From Rhabdornis inornatus (Eukaryota > Chordata > Aves > Passeriformes > Rhabdornithidae): a stretch of DNA of 64,000 nt. The notes beneath the pieces are model-generated. The model made no database searches. It saw only the letters and a list, made by a program, of their open reading frames with translations, and was not told the DNA's origin. Location: assembly GCA_013397075.1 (NCBI GenBank), contig VWZS01004485.1, forward strand, positions 756,281 to 820,280. Direction: 5' to 3'. Every line of letters begins with the position of its first letter. The first letter of the stretch is position 1. Positions 26,276 to 41,100 of this stretch are shown piece after piece. The position numbers were made by a program, and so were the translations under genes.

Positions 26276-28194
26276 ACCAGGACCTGTGCCTCCTCAGCCA
26301 GAAAAATACAAGCCTGATTAATTGTTAGTATTTCTATACAGTATGTGATAGCAGTGCTGAGCATCACAAAGGTTGGAGGAAAACTGGGGGGAAGTTAGCA
26401 AAAAACTTGGGGATCAGTGCTGAATAGCCTCAGTGGTTTGCAGGGAAATCTAACCCCTTAATCCTAGTTTGTAAAACAAAAAATGTAACACTTCCTTTCC
26501 CGCTAACAACCTGTCCTTAGGAACAAGGCCTCAGCAAAGGAGTTCCATCAACAAAAAAATCCTGGGAAGGCATCCACCAGAGGGAGTTCCATGAATGCAT
26601 CAAGCCCAGCCTGAGCTGTAGGCGGTTGTAAGAAGAGCCGCCTGTGTGCTCCCCTGGACAGACAAGCTGCTCCCCGCAGCTGCTGGTCAGGAGCCTGGGC
26701 TGAATTCAGCAAAGTACTGACCCAAATCTGCATAATCTTAAGTGAATACTCAGTGAACTCTAAGGAATTGCTCTGTGCATGGCATTAAGCGAGTGTTTTA
26801 TTAGAGCGGGGTCAAAATACTCAGTGCTTTGCAGGATCATATGAGGAAAAGAAAAGACTCTGTTTACACCTCGGCTTTTATTTTTCCCTCGCTGGTTCAC
26901 TTGTTAGAAAGAAAGCTAAGCCAGGGCCAGCCTGGTTTCTGGGAGGCCCAGGGAGGAAGCCTTGGAAGCAAACCCAACTGCTTCCACTCAGGAAGAGTTT
27001 TTGATGAGGCTGCCTCTGACACGCAGCAACAGCAGCTGCTCTGGATGGATCCCGGCCCCTCTGCCAAAGAGAAAAACAACAACATGATGACACCTCTCTA
27101 TCTGAAATACAGGATAAATTTCTGGTTCAACATGAAGTCTGCTTCTGAGATCTTTTTGTCTAAACATGTTAAAACTATTTTCAGTATTTTCAGCAGAGGG
27201 AAACAGTGTGTACTATTCCTTTACCAAAAAAAAAAAAAATCAAATTCTTGCCTCCCTCTGCCCCAGAAAGCAGGCAAAGGATCACAGTGCTAACAAGCCA
27301 TTGTGGAAATATCCCAGATTCAAAATACCATTTTAGACCTTTTGATTTTTTCTTTTAATTGCTTCTCCTGGGTGTCCTAGAGTCTTGAACAGATCCTAAA
27401 AGAAATTTAAGGAAAAGCACTCCACCCTGCTGGAGATCTCAATCCAAATTCTGCTTTATATTAGGATAAAGGAGCCCAAGGAGTTAATCCCAGCTATGTG
27501 CTTTGACAGAATTCCTGTCTAAGGGCTCACAGGAGCTGTGAGAAGACATTAAATGAAGGTGATTCCTGCCTTGATGAGATTATATTCCAATAAGAGGGAA
27601 AAAAAAGGCATTGCAATATTAGGAAAGGATGAGGCTGTTGTTTCTGCAACCACGAGAAGGAGATGCAGAGAGGGTTTCGCCTTAGGACATTCCTGAGCTG
27701 GAATTCCAGCCCCAAAAGCAGGCGGCCCCCAGCCCAGGGCACAGTCCTTTGTCACCTCTACCCTCTCTGTAAACCAGGCATCTTAATACCCCCACTTTTC
27801 CCAGGAATGCTAAATCAAATGCCTTGAAGATGAAGTGCCTGTCTTGCTGTCACGCTGCCAGTTCTCCTGCACCGTGCAGATTCATATGGTAACAGGAGCC
27901 AAGGTCAGGGAAGCATTAGTTAGTCTGAATTTGGCAAACGGGGGTGTCAGTGTCTGATAGCCCTCACTCACAGATTAGATTAGCATGAAATGCCCTGCCT
28001 AGGTTATCCTTGAAAATCACTTCAGCTCCTGCAGGAAATGGCTGCTCAGTTCATTAGCAGGGGTGAAAGCAGGGCAGTTACTTTTGACACACATTTGCTT
28101 TGCCAGCTTTGACTTTCTGTGCTGTTAGTGCTGGTTTAAGCCTATCTGAGAAATGTAAGTATCCCCAGTTTTTTCATGGGGTACTTCTGATCTG

Positions 28195-28350
28195 TTCATA
28201 TCCCAGGAGGTGTTCAAGGCTAGGCTGGATGGGGCCATGAGCAACCTGGTCTAGTGGAAGGTGATGCTGGCCACAGCCAGGGGCTGGAACGAGATGATCT
28301 CCAAGGTACCCTTCCAACCCAAACCATTTTGTGATTCTGTGATATCTAAG
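28195..28350 (+). mobile_element. CR1 LINE 3' end, sense
   Basis: 'caggaggtgttcaaggctaggctggatggggccatgagcaacctggtctagtggaaggtgatgctgg' runs to 'cccttccaacccaaaccattttgtgattctgtgat', i.e. the full last 150 bp with its terminal octamer repeats (tgtgattctgtgat). Confidence 0.95.
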
Positions 28351-30224
28351 GTATTGCTCTTTCATCCCATTCCTCTTTTCATTTCTTTCAAGCATATCCC
28401 AGGGGTGTCTACTTCCAGGCCATTCCCAGAGGTGGTTTCCTTACCGTGGAGGTCTTGTTAGTCCTATATGAGTGTGCAGATTTTGGAGCAATAAATTACT
28501 GCAGGGAGAACATGATTTAGTACCCACTGAGCCTGTACATCCATGGAATGCAGAGCACTGCAGACATGACCTCAGCATCAGTGTAACTGCTTCACTGAGA
28601 AGCCCTGCCATAAGCAAGGCTGATGAGCTTCTGTGCAATGTCCTCTGCCCAGCACACTCCCAGTTTTGGAGCCAGCTAACTGGGCCCCAGCTGTCAGGCA
28701 CCCTGCTCCACTGATCTGTGCAACAAGAGGCTGCTGACAAGTTCATCCTGCACCGTTGGGTTGGAGAAAACATCTGGGGTGACAGCAGGTAGCCTGTGAC
28801 AGGAGATGAGCACATCAGGTCTATGAGGCTTGTTTTAATCATATCAAAAGGGTTTCCTGCAAATCTAATGTATTTATTTTAAAAACATTTTCTTAATAGA
28901 AAGACAAACACTAAGAATTAAAATGTCAAGTGGTTCTCAATGCTGTCTGCCAGCCGCTTTTAGTCTGCTGTCACCTGCAGTCTAGGTGAAAGGCGAGTCT
29001 TTTGAAGCACTACTACTGTTAGTAGAAATCTAAATATTAGCCCTTCCTCTCCATGTCTTCATCAGATAAGACACCAGGTTTTATGTTAGCAGCCTTGAAG
29101 GTCATAGTTCTTGATGCCAGCTACACTGTATTCACCAGGAGTCTAGACACAAAGAGGTGGAGAAAGGATATTGATCCAAGCTACTTTTCTTCTTTCCTGC
29201 CCTCTTGCATAAAGTATTGCAATTAATTGGATACTTAACTTGGAGTGAAGGCAGGGAACACTCTTTCTTGGAGCGACACAGTGCTTCAGCCCCACTGCCT
29301 CCATAGCCTTTACCCCTTCCTCCCAGTGCATGCACTCACTCTTGGGGCAAGTGTTTACCCCTGCTGCAACATGGAAAAGCACAAAGCAAAATACCAAGAC
29401 TGGACCAGTGTAAGCATTAGCAGTATTGGGAAACAATGACATTAAATCCAGTCTAGAGCATTTTTCATGTAGTTCCGTGGGATTATGACAATAACTGTAT
29501 GCTTTATGGCAGTTCATTTTGCTCTTCACACTGTAACCTCAGTAAATTGCATATGGTACAAGAGTATGAAACACACATCTCAAAAAAGAGATGTCTTTCA
29601 ACTCCACAGTCATTCTGACAGAGATCTGTGTTGCTCTATACAGGCAAATCGGCTTCCAAGAAGCAACATGTTTCTGCAGGGACAATGTTAACAAAATCAG
29701 TGTGTGTGAGGAAAAGCCAAGACAAGGCTGGGAAGGCATTCAGCTGTCAGTAAACACTCCCTCCCCTTTATCCCCCACCATTCCCTTGGCCCCTTTATCA
29801 CTGGAAAACAAAAATCCTGATGAAGCCACAAATTACATAAGGAATATTTAATTTTTAAGCAATGAAACCAGTGTAGGGTAGCACAGGGTTGAATTAAAGC
29901 CATGCAAACTAGGGACAAGTCAAAGCAGCTTGTGTAGAAGCCAGGACAGCCACAACACTGCTGAAGGCTGCCATGGAAGCAGGGCCAGGAGTCACATGGA
30001 GATGAGTCTTTGAAAAGAGTAGTTTCTAATATAAGCAAAGTCAAAATACAATCCAAGATGAGATTCCTGTAAATGAAAGGAAATTTATAAGTTCCACATG
30101 GCATCATAACACGAAGTTCTAAAGAAACCCTTAAAGGCAGCATGCTGAAGGACATAACCAACCCTTTGGGCCTGTCTTGTGGAATGATGTACAGACAGCC
30201 TCGCTGGATATAGTCATTCCCATA

Positions 30225-30287
30225 TGAGGAAAAGGGGAAGAAAGGGGAGGGGAGGGGAGGGGAGGGNGGAAGGGGTTTCCGGCCTGC
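30225..30287. repeat. purine tract with five or more GGGG runs, one N base
   Basis: 'aggaaaaggggaagaaaggggaggggaggggaggggaggg' has at least five G4 runs separated by one to four bases and an N at 30267. This fits the pattern able to form a G-quadruplex on the plus strand, and the N suggests the site was hard to sequence. Confidence 0.85.
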
Positions 30288-31080
30288 CCTCTCCATATAT
30301 CTGATATATTCTGGTCTCCGTAAATTTCAACATTTGAGACCAAGACAATCCCTTTTTTTCTGCCCAATGAATTCTGATTGGTTTAAATCTGAATAAATTA
30401 TAAATTTCTGTCTGAAAAGTCAGCTGTCCTTTGCACAGCTACTGGCAGGAATAAGTCAGTGTTATCTATGCCTTGATTGTCTTTGAAGTACGAGAACCAC
30501 TTTCATAAAAAGTCAAGGATGGTTTCACTGAACCCAGTAGCAGGCTTAGTGGGTTCAGGATTTCACCCCAAACATTCTTCCTGCAGTCTGCAAACTGAAC
30601 CTGAATTTGAAAATTGTGTTTAACTTTGTCTCACTTTTCCACTACCAATAATGTTTGTGCCTACAGAAAAAAAAAAAAGTGTTTCTTTATAAAACATACA
30701 TCAGAAACCCACTTCTGGCCATGTTGTCCCTGCAGTGCTCTCAAGGAGAAGAAGCAGGGCAAGTCTATTTTAGTAAACCAAGGCAGTCAGTGAGGAATTC
30801 AGGCTGTTGTATAAGCAAGGGCCAGACACTTTTAGATGTTTGCATACTCACTTAAAATCTCCAAGTTTTGCATGTTTTCAGTTGAATAAAACTCCACCTC
30901 AATCCTAATCTTCATCCTGCTCTCATTTACACTTCCCTAGCTTTAGCTGACATCTTGGGCTCCAAAGAATAGTAGCTACACACTACTTACCCAGATATGA
31001 AACAGTAAATGTTTGCTCAGACCTAGCTGTGCATTCAGCTGGCTCAGCACCTCTAATTCTCCCAAATACTGTGAGAATTT

Positions 31081-31150
31081 TCAATTTTCCTTTCCATTTC
31101 CATTTTTTTTCTATTTTTATTCCTTTCCATTTCCATTCTCCTTTCCCATT
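31081..31150. repeat. imperfect polypyrimidine/tttccattt tract
   Basis: 'tttcctttccatttccattttttttctatttttattcctttccatttccattctcctttccc' contains two copies of cctttccatttccatt and is nearly all pyrimidine. Low-complexity DNA. Confidence 0.85.
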
Positions 31151-31954
31151 TTCAAAGTGGTGGTTTCTTCTTTGCCTTGCTTTGGTCTGTGTGCGATAAT
31201 TTCATTTATGAACTGTGATGTGGTTTTTTGCTAATGCTTCTTTTCTTTCCACAGCTGGGACTGCAGTGGCTCTTCCAGCACCAGCAAATAAACTATTCAA
31301 ACATCTTCAGAAACTTTGCAGGCTATGTTTTTTGTTTTATTGCTTCTTTTGCTGTGTGTGGAAGTTGACTTCTCAGAGAGTAAAAGTAACAAAACTATCT
31401 GGAAACATTTAATACTTCGTCAGGAACATAAGGACTTCTCTATTGACATAAAAAACAAATATTTCTTGGCTGTGGCCTCTTCTAAGACTGGCATTCCCCT
31501 TCTGAGGGGCTTCCTTTGCCTTCTGGGGTGCCCCAGGGCACCATGAGGGAGCAGTGCTGCAGCAGGGACCCAGCACTGCAGTGATCAAACTGTTTTTCTT
31601 CAGCAGTGAGGTGACAGCTGAAACCATGGCTTCTGCCTGGAGCCTGTCTGGGAAATATTCCTGGTTGCACCTCACCTTCATATCAGTGTGACAGTGCTTG
31701 AGACAGCAAGTCCAGAATCAGTGACCATTAACATGCTTTAACAAGCACCTCTGAGCATCACTGCAAATCAGTTTCAGGCAAAAATGGCGTAAGTGAATCC
31801 AAGCAAGACTAAAGTGGTGCTGGTCAAAAAGGTGAAAGGTTTTAGAGAGCTCACTTGGACACTGATCTCGCATCAATCCATAGTACCTGCTATTCCCATG
31901 CTGGAAAGCTTGGAGTCCTCAGAATTCATGGGACAACAGTGTCTAAAAGCATCT

Positions 31955-32178
31955 TGTTTCATCTTTAAATTAGATGTTAGTCAGAAATGCCTTACTCAGA
32001 GGGTGGTGAGGCACTGGAATGTGTAGGCCAGGGAAGCAGTGGATGTCCCAGTCCTGGCAGTGTTCAAGGCCAGGCTGGATAGGGATTTGAGCAACGTGGT
32101 CTAGTGGGAGGTGTCCCTGTGCATGGGAGCGGGGTTGAGAGTAGATGATCCCTCTATGGCTCTACAATTCTATAGTCT
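31955..32178 (+). mobile_element. CR1 LINE 3' fragment, sense
   Basis: Order: 'aaattagatgttagtcagaaatgccttactcagagggtggtgaggcactggaa', 'gcagtggatgtcccagtcctggcagtgttcaaggccaggctgg', 'gtctagtgggaggtgtccctg', and tail 'ctctacaattctatag'. Moderately diverged. Confidence 0.92.
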
Positions 32179-35100
32179 CTGGCAAGCTAAGAAATTCCCT
32201 TATTTCCTTGTGGATGAGGTCTCAGTGTTCCATACCTCCGACTGACTCACTGTGATTCCCTGTTTGAATCTGAATGAAAAGACAATACAAGTCCTCAATT
32301 TGCTTTCTCCAGGCTTCAGGTCTCTATGAGCATAGAAGCTCCCAGGGAGCTTCTGGTAGCAGTGGTCAAGACCATTTTTGTTTCCTGAGATATTGGTGCT
32401 ACTTTGGGAATAACAAAAAAAAGCTAGGCTAAATCTCAAGACAGAAAAAAAGAAGCATTTTTTTCTCTTGACTGGAGCCTGGCTATTAGAGGCTTTTGGA
32501 CAAATTGATTCCCTGAGCACCTCTAGGAAATTAGGCAAACCCTTCCTGTCCAGATCAGTTGTCTCAAAAGGTGACTCAGCCCCCGTCACTGCAAACAATT
32601 GTTGTTTTTGTCTCAGCTGCAAGGTCATGTCTGGATTAAAATATTTTCAGTTTACTTTTGATGAATATTCCCCATTTGAAGGCAAATGAGAAACGCTTTT
32701 TATTTCCCTTCAAAACATTCACTGTTTGCACGGAATTAAACAGTCCTTCCTCTGGGACATTGTCACACACTGAACTTCCTAAGTAAAGCTAAAACCAGCC
32801 ACTAGAAAAAAAACTTAACTTCCCTAAACACTAGGAAATGAAAAATGCATTAAATATGGAAAGCAAGGGCTTTTAAGTTGTTATTATTCTTTGCAAAGCT
32901 TTGTATTATAATTGTCACTCTTGGAGTAGCACCTACACAGAGTAATTCCGATTAGCATTCCCCTGAGATAAGCACTGTTCAAAGTCCTTATAGTAGGAGG
33001 CAATCCCCATAATAGCAAGGAGATTAATGTTGAAGAGAGTGGAGTATTTCATAGGTGAATGTCCTGCTCAGCAAAGCTGGACAAAAAGCCTTCTTTTCAC
33101 ACTCCATTTTCCTCCAGCAAAGAAGGACAAATTAGCCTGCACGGTGCCACAGATTAATGACTTCCAGTCTTCAGGCTAGGTCACTGTGGATAAATCTGCC
33201 TGGGAGACCTCAGGCAGACATGAACTCCCTTGCCAGGGCTCAGGGCAGGTGAGATAGAAGCCAGCTTTGGGCCAAAGGCTGCATGACCAGGTTATCATAG
33301 TGCTGAGGTGGCGTCCCTCTGCCTGGCTAGTGTAACCTACAGGGAAAAGCAAAGAGCAGGAGGAAGGATAATTCCGTCGTTTGAAAGCATTGAGAGAGTG
33401 TTTAAGTGACATCTCTAAGGTGATTTACAGGCACTGACTTGGATGGAAACAGGGCACAGGAGTGAAAAGCAAGTCTCATTTTCTGAAGTGTGAGCAATCC
33501 AACATTGTCTGACATGGGTTTAGAAAATATTTTGCACAGATGAAACATTCATCTCCTTTTCTTCCTGACTCTGCCAGCTCCAGCTTTACCAAGCTGCATT
33601 TTTCTTCATGAACTTGTTTCAGATTTTCTGTATTCCACCCTGGAGCCCCGGGTGAAGTGCTGTACACCAGCAGGGAAGGTGAGTGCACACAGAAGGAATG
33701 TGAGTGCTGGAGGAAGCCAGGCTGCCAAACAGCCTCTGCGCCTACTGCTGAAGGCTACGCTGACACACCGGGTTATTTCTGCTCTGATATTACCCCGGTG
33801 TCTAATTAAAGACAAGGTTAAAGACACAGACAGAGATTTAAAGTTGTGAATACCTACAAGCGGAGATTTCTGGTTTTGCTTTGGTGTTTAAAAGGTCAGA
33901 AGCTTTATAGCTCCTGCCAGTCTCCGGTGAGATGCATCCCAAACACCCTCTCAGGTAGCACAAGCCTGGTTTTAGGACACTAGGACAGCAGAGAAGTATT
34001 CCCCTGCCAGGGCTAATCAGAAAAGGTTGCTGTAACGGGAAACCTAGTCAGATTTTTCAGACTCAAAAATGCTTGGTAAAAATATTGAGGGGGGTTTTTG
34101 GATATAGCAAATTAAACAGTTTTTTATTGCAACCAAGCCACTGTATCAATTAACACATGCAGAGATAAATAATATTTTTCCATTAAGTTTTATTTGGAAA
34201 TCAAAAGAAGTGCAAAACTGTATTTTAAATCCAGCTTCTTATCCTTGCCAGCGAGCATGAGTCACACATTATGGTATTCATGGAGAAGCCAGCAAAGCTT
34301 GGAGAAATATTTTGGTATTAGGTTTCTATTCCATATCCAGAACCAGACAAACCTAACTGAAGGTGAAATGTGAGAATAACAGCAGTGGTCACGATTCTTG
34401 AACTCAGGTGCCTAGAAGGTAATTTTGTTCTGGGGGGCTTTGGTAAAAAATAATGTCATTAATCAGTTTTGACATCTACAAAATTTCCTACAATTTAACA
34501 GGCATTGGAGGTGTGCACTGCAAAGGAAACTGAGGTGGGGTTCAAGCACCACTTGTAGGTGTCTGTATGTGAATTAGGGACCATGCTCGCATTACAGAAA
34601 ATATGGATGGTGCTTCCAATAATGTTATAGTGAAAGAGTCTGGAAATTACTCAGCTACCAGGTGACTCAGGGTACATCAAATTGTATGGAAGGCTCCATG
34701 GTGTGTATTACCTGGATTTCTATTGAGTATAAAATTATTACAGACACTTAGGTCTCATGTACACACTGGCACTTGTGTTTTAGCATGCAACTGAATCCCA
34801 CACCAGATGTTAAAATATGGGCCATCTGTGTGACTGTACTCAAGATGTCTCGAGCCATGTCTAAACCAGTTGTGGCTCAGCAGCCACAACTCCATACAGA
34901 GGTTACTCCTCAATGCACAGCATACTCCTGCCCTTGCACATCTGTTTCTTCACAGCAAGGAAGCTGAGATTCTTGAAGTACCCCTGAACAAAACCTGAGA
35001 TGAGCACCCTGGCCCAAAGCAAAATGACAGAAGTTTCTGCCCACATGGACAACACACAACCTGTCCTCAAGCTGCAAGATTTACCTTACCATGCCTTGTA

Positions 35101-38100
35101 TGCAGGTAACAGGCTTGAAATCCAAGTGTGAACTTCAGCCAGGGTAATATGGAGTCAGGACTAACACTGACAGCCTGGACTACCTACCTTGCACTGAGCT
35201 GGTGGGATAGGTATTGAGATTCCTGACCAAAAACTATTTTGTATCATGCTTTTTCCATGAAAACCAGTATCAGAAACCAAACACACAAAACTTGTCTCCT
35301 ACCTTCCTTGTAGACTCTCCTGGCCCATCTTAGAACTGACCTGAGCTTCCCAATATTTCTAAGAATTATTTTTCCTTTCTTACCTTTCTTATTGTATCAT
35401 AAGTCTGGCCACATGCTCTTGTTACAGGGAGCTTTAAATCTCTGCAGGGCGACACTGGAAATCAAGTGCTTATGTTCACAAAGCTCCCTGCCATATCTAA
35501 TCTATATAACAAAGGACAGGAAGAGAAGGAAAATGAGCCCCAAAGTTCTCAGAGTTAAACATCCGAAGGGGTGAGGAATGCTGACAGAGGGTGAGGCGCC
35601 TGCTGCGGCCCAGCAAGAGGCTGCAGCAATGCTGCAAGCGTGACACCTTAATAAGGCTGTCCCTGTAATTGAAAACAGCCAGAGCACTCCAACAGTGTCA
35701 CCATCACTGCAAAGGACACCAAACACTGTGACAAGTGTGCTCAACACAGCATAACCAGGCAAGGTCCTGAAAAATGAAAAAAGGTTACAGTACTGGTGGT
35801 CAGGTCTCCTCAGCTCTGCTTTTTGCATTGCCATTCCTGGGACTCAGCTTCCTTAGGAGCCAGGGCTGGAGAGCTGAGCACCAGGCATTGCTCTCCCCCC
35901 ATGCAGCCCAGCCTCCCTGACCTCATGTGATCCCACAGGCATGATCTGCTGAGGCACAGGCTGAAGCCTGGAGATGCTTCCTGGGAAGGGATGGGCCTCA
36001 CCATATGAGCACGGCACTTTTATAACCCTGCCCCCCCGGACTGAGCCTGAGAAAACAACAACCAAGCCCATGACAAAGGGTCACATTGCCATGTAAGGCA
36101 GTTGGAACTAATGATATAAATACACTTTGAACAAGACATCTTTATCAAGAGAGGAAGTATTAAGAACTACATTGACCAAGCAACACAGGAGAAAGGAGGA
36201 TAAAGAGGCACTGAGATAAGGTTAATGAAAAATGACAAATAGAGCCAAGTGGCTTTTTCCTGTTAAAGAAAACCCGTCCCTTCTACTTATCGAGCTCAAG
36301 GATAGAGAGGGGACTTTCCTGAGCCAAGGACCCAAGCAGAAAAGGGAACTGGTGCTCTAGAAACCCAAACCCTCTCCTTTACAAATATGGGGTGCAGTCC
36401 AGTCCAGCCACAGGTCAGCCTGTTCTTCATGGGAAGCCCAAAAGAGAGGATGTGGATCATTCCCATAAGGCAGATCATTTCCCTTGGGGCATGGCCAGCC
36501 CAGGGCAGTCCCTGGCATGCAGGCAGTACTTTGATGGTGTGAGACATGGCTTTTACTGCTCACCCTGCAGCCAGGGAAAGCCAAATCCAAACATATGCAG
36601 GTTAAGCCAGGCAAAAACATACTTGATTGCCTAGAGTTGTCATCCCAGGAAAGTTCCAAGAAGGATAATAAACTGAAAGGATTAATTAAAGAACAAGAAT
36701 TAATCAAAAGCAGAGCAGTACCTTCTGGCTAACAGACCTTATTGCACTTGCAGATAGAATTGTTTCCATCCCTCCATGGTGAGGTTTTAATTTCTAATAA
36801 TTGAAGTCCTTCCAGCCATTTGCAAGAAAATGTTCCTGGCTGCCACCTGACCTGACTCTCTCTACTGATGACAGCCTTTCTTGTGGATGAAAAAAGCAGC
36901 ATGCTCGTCAGCAGTGCTGGGAGACCAGGAAAAGCCCATCCCAGTAACCGGCTGGCTCCAATAAAACTGAAGTCAGTGGAAAGAATCCAAATTACTTTCG
37001 AGGACGCTGGCTCAGGGCTTTTGAGATTTCAGGCCAAGATGACAGGGCTGGAAGTCACAGGAGCAGAGCAGGTGTGAAGGTCAGAGGGAGATTTATGTGG
37101 CAGCACCCATTGCAGAGCCCTCCTGCCTCCAGGGTCTGCCTCCACCAGCCTCTCTCACTGATGGGTGAGCTTGTGCCAAGCAGTGCTAGGGCTCTCAGAC
37201 CACTCATAGCCCTGAGTTAATTGACCTGACCAATCTGCCCTCTCTGCTGTGAGTAGCCTTGTCTTCAGTCCTGTCTCTGGCTCCATGGCCTGCTGCTCCT
37301 GAGCAGGCTGCCTGGATAGATCATTTACAAAATATATGTGTATTTCAGACTGACACTCTCTTCATATGATGTGGAGGTAGATCATCACCTGAAAGAGTAT
37401 CAAAATAGCAAAGCATTACTAAAGATTACTTGTGTTTTGATAAGGCATAAAAAAATTGTGAAAGGGCTAGTGGCAATCAAAAGATGGATGGGAAACTCTT
37501 CGTAGTTGTTCTTCCCATCAGGAAGATTTATGACCTCTCAAAAGAGCTGCAGAAGGACTTCCCAACTCTTACCTCCAGGCAATGAAACACGTGGCGCTGA
37601 AAACTGGTAGTTGCTGAGAATATCTGCAATGAAACATTCCACATGGCATCCTTTGTGTTTCCACATGGAGCCTTCTTGGCCTCTAAAAGCTGGTCCTTCT
37701 CATCACTTTTATCCCACGCAGATATAAACGCTCATCGCTGCTTCACTTCATGAGCTGATGGGCGGTTGAAAGGGACCAAAGGAGCCGTTCTCCACGAGCT
37801 GAGATGTACAGCCCAGGCAGGTCTGTGCCTCGCTGCACAGCCACCACATCACTCGTGACAGCCCGTGATATTTGTTCCAATAACATTTCCAGTGCTCCTT
37901 TTAACAATAATTTAATTTTGTGTTTGAATAAAAAAGGCAGATGTAGGCTGCAACAGAACAATTCCCTGCGTGAAATAACTTTGAACTTCAGACAAACATG
38001 CTTTAATAGACTTCCCTCACATATCATTTAACAAGTTTTCAAATGTACAGATGCTATCCAGTTACCATTGCTTTGCTGGCAGCTGCTTCACAGACCTTTT

Positions 38101-41100
38101 CTACAGTAAAAACAAGCCATCAAAAAATGACAGCACAAGAAAAATACAGCCAAAGTGATAGCATTTGGTAAAAGTACCATCTGCTTATTTAAAAGCAACA
38201 AGCATTTAATATCCTGCAGTCACTCTTGTTTTTCAAGCTTTTTATGGTTCTGAAATATTTGCAGGACAAAGGTCCCAGAAGTCCCAGGCATCAGGAGAGA
38301 TCCACTGCTGCAAAAACAAACCCAGAATGAAACAGCTTGTCAATGAGATCAGAAAAGAAATGTCACTCACTCCACTGTGTCACTGCAATAGGCGTACAGA
38401 GCTACCTCTTTGCCCATCCAAACCCCCCTCCTTTGGACCCATCCCTCCTTGGCAGAAGAAGGGGAACTAGCTTAAAATCCATGCAGAAAGTTTGAAAAAT
38501 AGTGATTTGTCTCACTTCACACTTGTGCAAAGATTTCACTGTAAAGAGAGAAGAGGGACCCAGTAGATCTGAACATGTGGAAGCGCTTCTTTGTTGACCC
38601 AAAGGTTTTAGGGAAGCTAAACCAGGCTTATTGTGGAATTTCTTTTTGTATGCTGTAAATTACTAAAGAGAGGTCCCAGACTTCAAAATCTGGCCTGGAT
38701 TTCAACCTCCCAAAGAGCTGAGCTGATTGATTCTGTGGTTATAGTTCAAGTGCTGTCACAGAGCCAGTTGCAAAACTGGCATGTGGTTCCGGCCTCAGAT
38801 TTTGATTATTTTTGGACCAAGAGCTGCATGCGTCTGGAGCTGGGATTTTATATTATGGCTCTATTAAGTAACATTTTGCAAATGCTCAGCCCAAAAGGAG
38901 GGAGTACATTCCAAGGGGCACAGACTGTTTTAAAACAAAATTGTTTTTCAGTGCTCTGGAGCCTGATCAGGACCTGAGCAGCACTGAGTGGGCAGGTGCT
39001 GCCTGCAGCCCACAGCCCGAGCATCACCCTTGAGAGAGCAGTCCCACAGCCCATCTGGTCCTCCTCTCCCTTTGCCACCCTGCAAAGCCTGAGCCATCAA
39101 CACCAGATTCTACACAGATATCCCAAGGATGCAGACAGGCCCCCCAGATTGCCTCCATCATGTGTGTGACAGCAAATGGGCCCAGGGGATTGTGAACCTC
39201 TCTGGGCAATCCCACCACAGGAGCTACTGCTTCCAACCTTGGTGCAGATGCTCAGCCCTGCCATTCTTCACCATGCCAACCATGCTCCAGAAGCTGAGCC
39301 TTAACAAGGGACTTTCCCAGCTTAAAACCCTCTGAGCAGACCAACCCCACAGCAGCAAGCTCTGGGTGCAAGTGATGGAAAAAGGGAAAGTAGGAAATCT
39401 TCCAGGCTCAGTGCCTTTTCAGCTAAACTCTGTGTGATGATGGGTGGGTGAGGGGAATAACAGACCTGTAGGTTTTAATTAAGCAATAAAACCCCCTGCT
39501 CTTTGATCAAAGCAATGGGAAAGCCTCCACATGGCATTTATTTATCTCTGGGTTAATCTGTCTCAAGGGTCCGAAAACCACATTGCATTTGCAGTAGTTT
39601 TTACTATTTCTGGCCATGTAAGCTTTGTCATTACACATCTGAAACTCTTGAAAATACAGTCAATAAGCATGAACTAGTCCTCATACCAGCCCAGAGACTG
39701 AGTGTGAATGACTATCCCATAGAATATCTTATACTCCAGGGATAGGGTGGGTCTCTGCATTGTGAATTTTCTCTGCATTCAACAAAATGAGGATTTAGGG
39801 CCTACGTATGCCCCGGTGGGTGCCTCATATCACCTGCATCATTTATAAGGCAAAACTCAAACCAGTAAATGGCATTTCCTCAGAGAAGTGTCACAGAAGC
39901 ACAGACGGGAAAAAGTAGTTTCTTACACCACGGTAGCTCAAGAGAAGAAATCTGTCTGCTGCCTTACTGAGTTGTGCTAACCACCTGTCCCTGCTCTCTC
40001 TTACCACTAATGAAGTCAGTACATACAATCAAACTTGATCTGATTTAATTATGATTCATATCTTACCTGATGTGACTGTTGGACTCAAGCAGCCTTTTAA
40101 AAACTGTATTCCTTGAAATACTGATACATACAAACATTACTCAATAAAGATCACTCTTCTAAAATTATTACCCGTATTAATTACAATATATTTTCCCTTC
40201 TCCTCTTGCCTGCTATAGAGTACTAACAGAGCTATGAGAAAGTGAAGTGATTTTTAATTCTGCATTGCAAACCATCAACACAGCTGCAGATTCATTTCTA
40301 GTTGCAGATGCTTTCTGGCTAATGAAGTTAGAGCCAGAAGAAATGCAATTTGGCTTTGATGTTTCAAACGGTTTATGGTTCTGACTGCCTGGAAGGGGAA
40401 ATAAAATAAGCTTTTATTTGTACTTTTGGCAAATTAATTTTTGAAATGGCTGAAAGGCTGACAATGCGCCTTGCACTATCATGCTCTCAGAGTTGCTTTT
40501 GAGATTGAAACTAAACATAAAAACTTCTTGGATGAGAGCCTGAAGTGCTCCCCGGGGAATAATTGTGCAATAGCAGAGGGATGAACAAGATGGTGAAATA
40601 AATATTTCTTGCCATTACTGTCTCTGATGTTAGAGTGCTGCTAAGGACATGATAGCAGGAGAGACTTATAATACTCTTGTAAGACTTGTGTTGAGAGAAA
40701 AAAAACACCAAAAAAATCCACCAACTGTTAAGAGTCAAAGGCAGTGTCAGGTCTGCTGGCACATTGTGCAGTTCACCCAATATAGAAATTCTACAAACTT
40801 TTAGAATTCCCCAAACCACTGGATAAAGGAGACAACAAAAAAGTGAGTGCCTTCAAAAAGGGAAAAGACTTGGGAGCTGCCATCAGAGCACACGTTGAGG
40901 TAGGAACCAGGATCAACCAAGGCAGTGGAAAAAAATCTTCTGCTTAGAGGACAAAATCATTGAATGTGCTTGTGAAGACAGCTCTGGTCTCGTTGCTCAA
41001 GTTCACATCATATTTTCAGTGACCAGAGCAAGTGTGGAAAGTTATTCATTGCCTGAAGGAAAGTGAGTGTCTCCAGACAGCAAGGGGAGTAGACAGGAGG

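Larger units (their letters stand above)
23601..28199. other. non-coding stretch, no gene seen
   Basis: Unique sequence holding only the repeat copy B (24528-24617) and a possible MIR remnant (26160-26270). A 154-codon plus frame at 26829-27293 has no domain signature and ends in a poly-lysine run from an A tract. Confidence 0.45.
28351..31954. other. non-coding stretch, no gene seen
   Basis: Unique sequence with a purine tract (30225-30287) and a pyrimidine tract (31081-31150). No recognisable exon or RNA gene. Confidence 0.45.

Noticed and set aside
29697..30296. 199-codon minus frame
   Set aside because: It runs through a purine tract and an N base. The composition is Cys/Leu-rich without motifs, and there are no flanking splice sites that fit.
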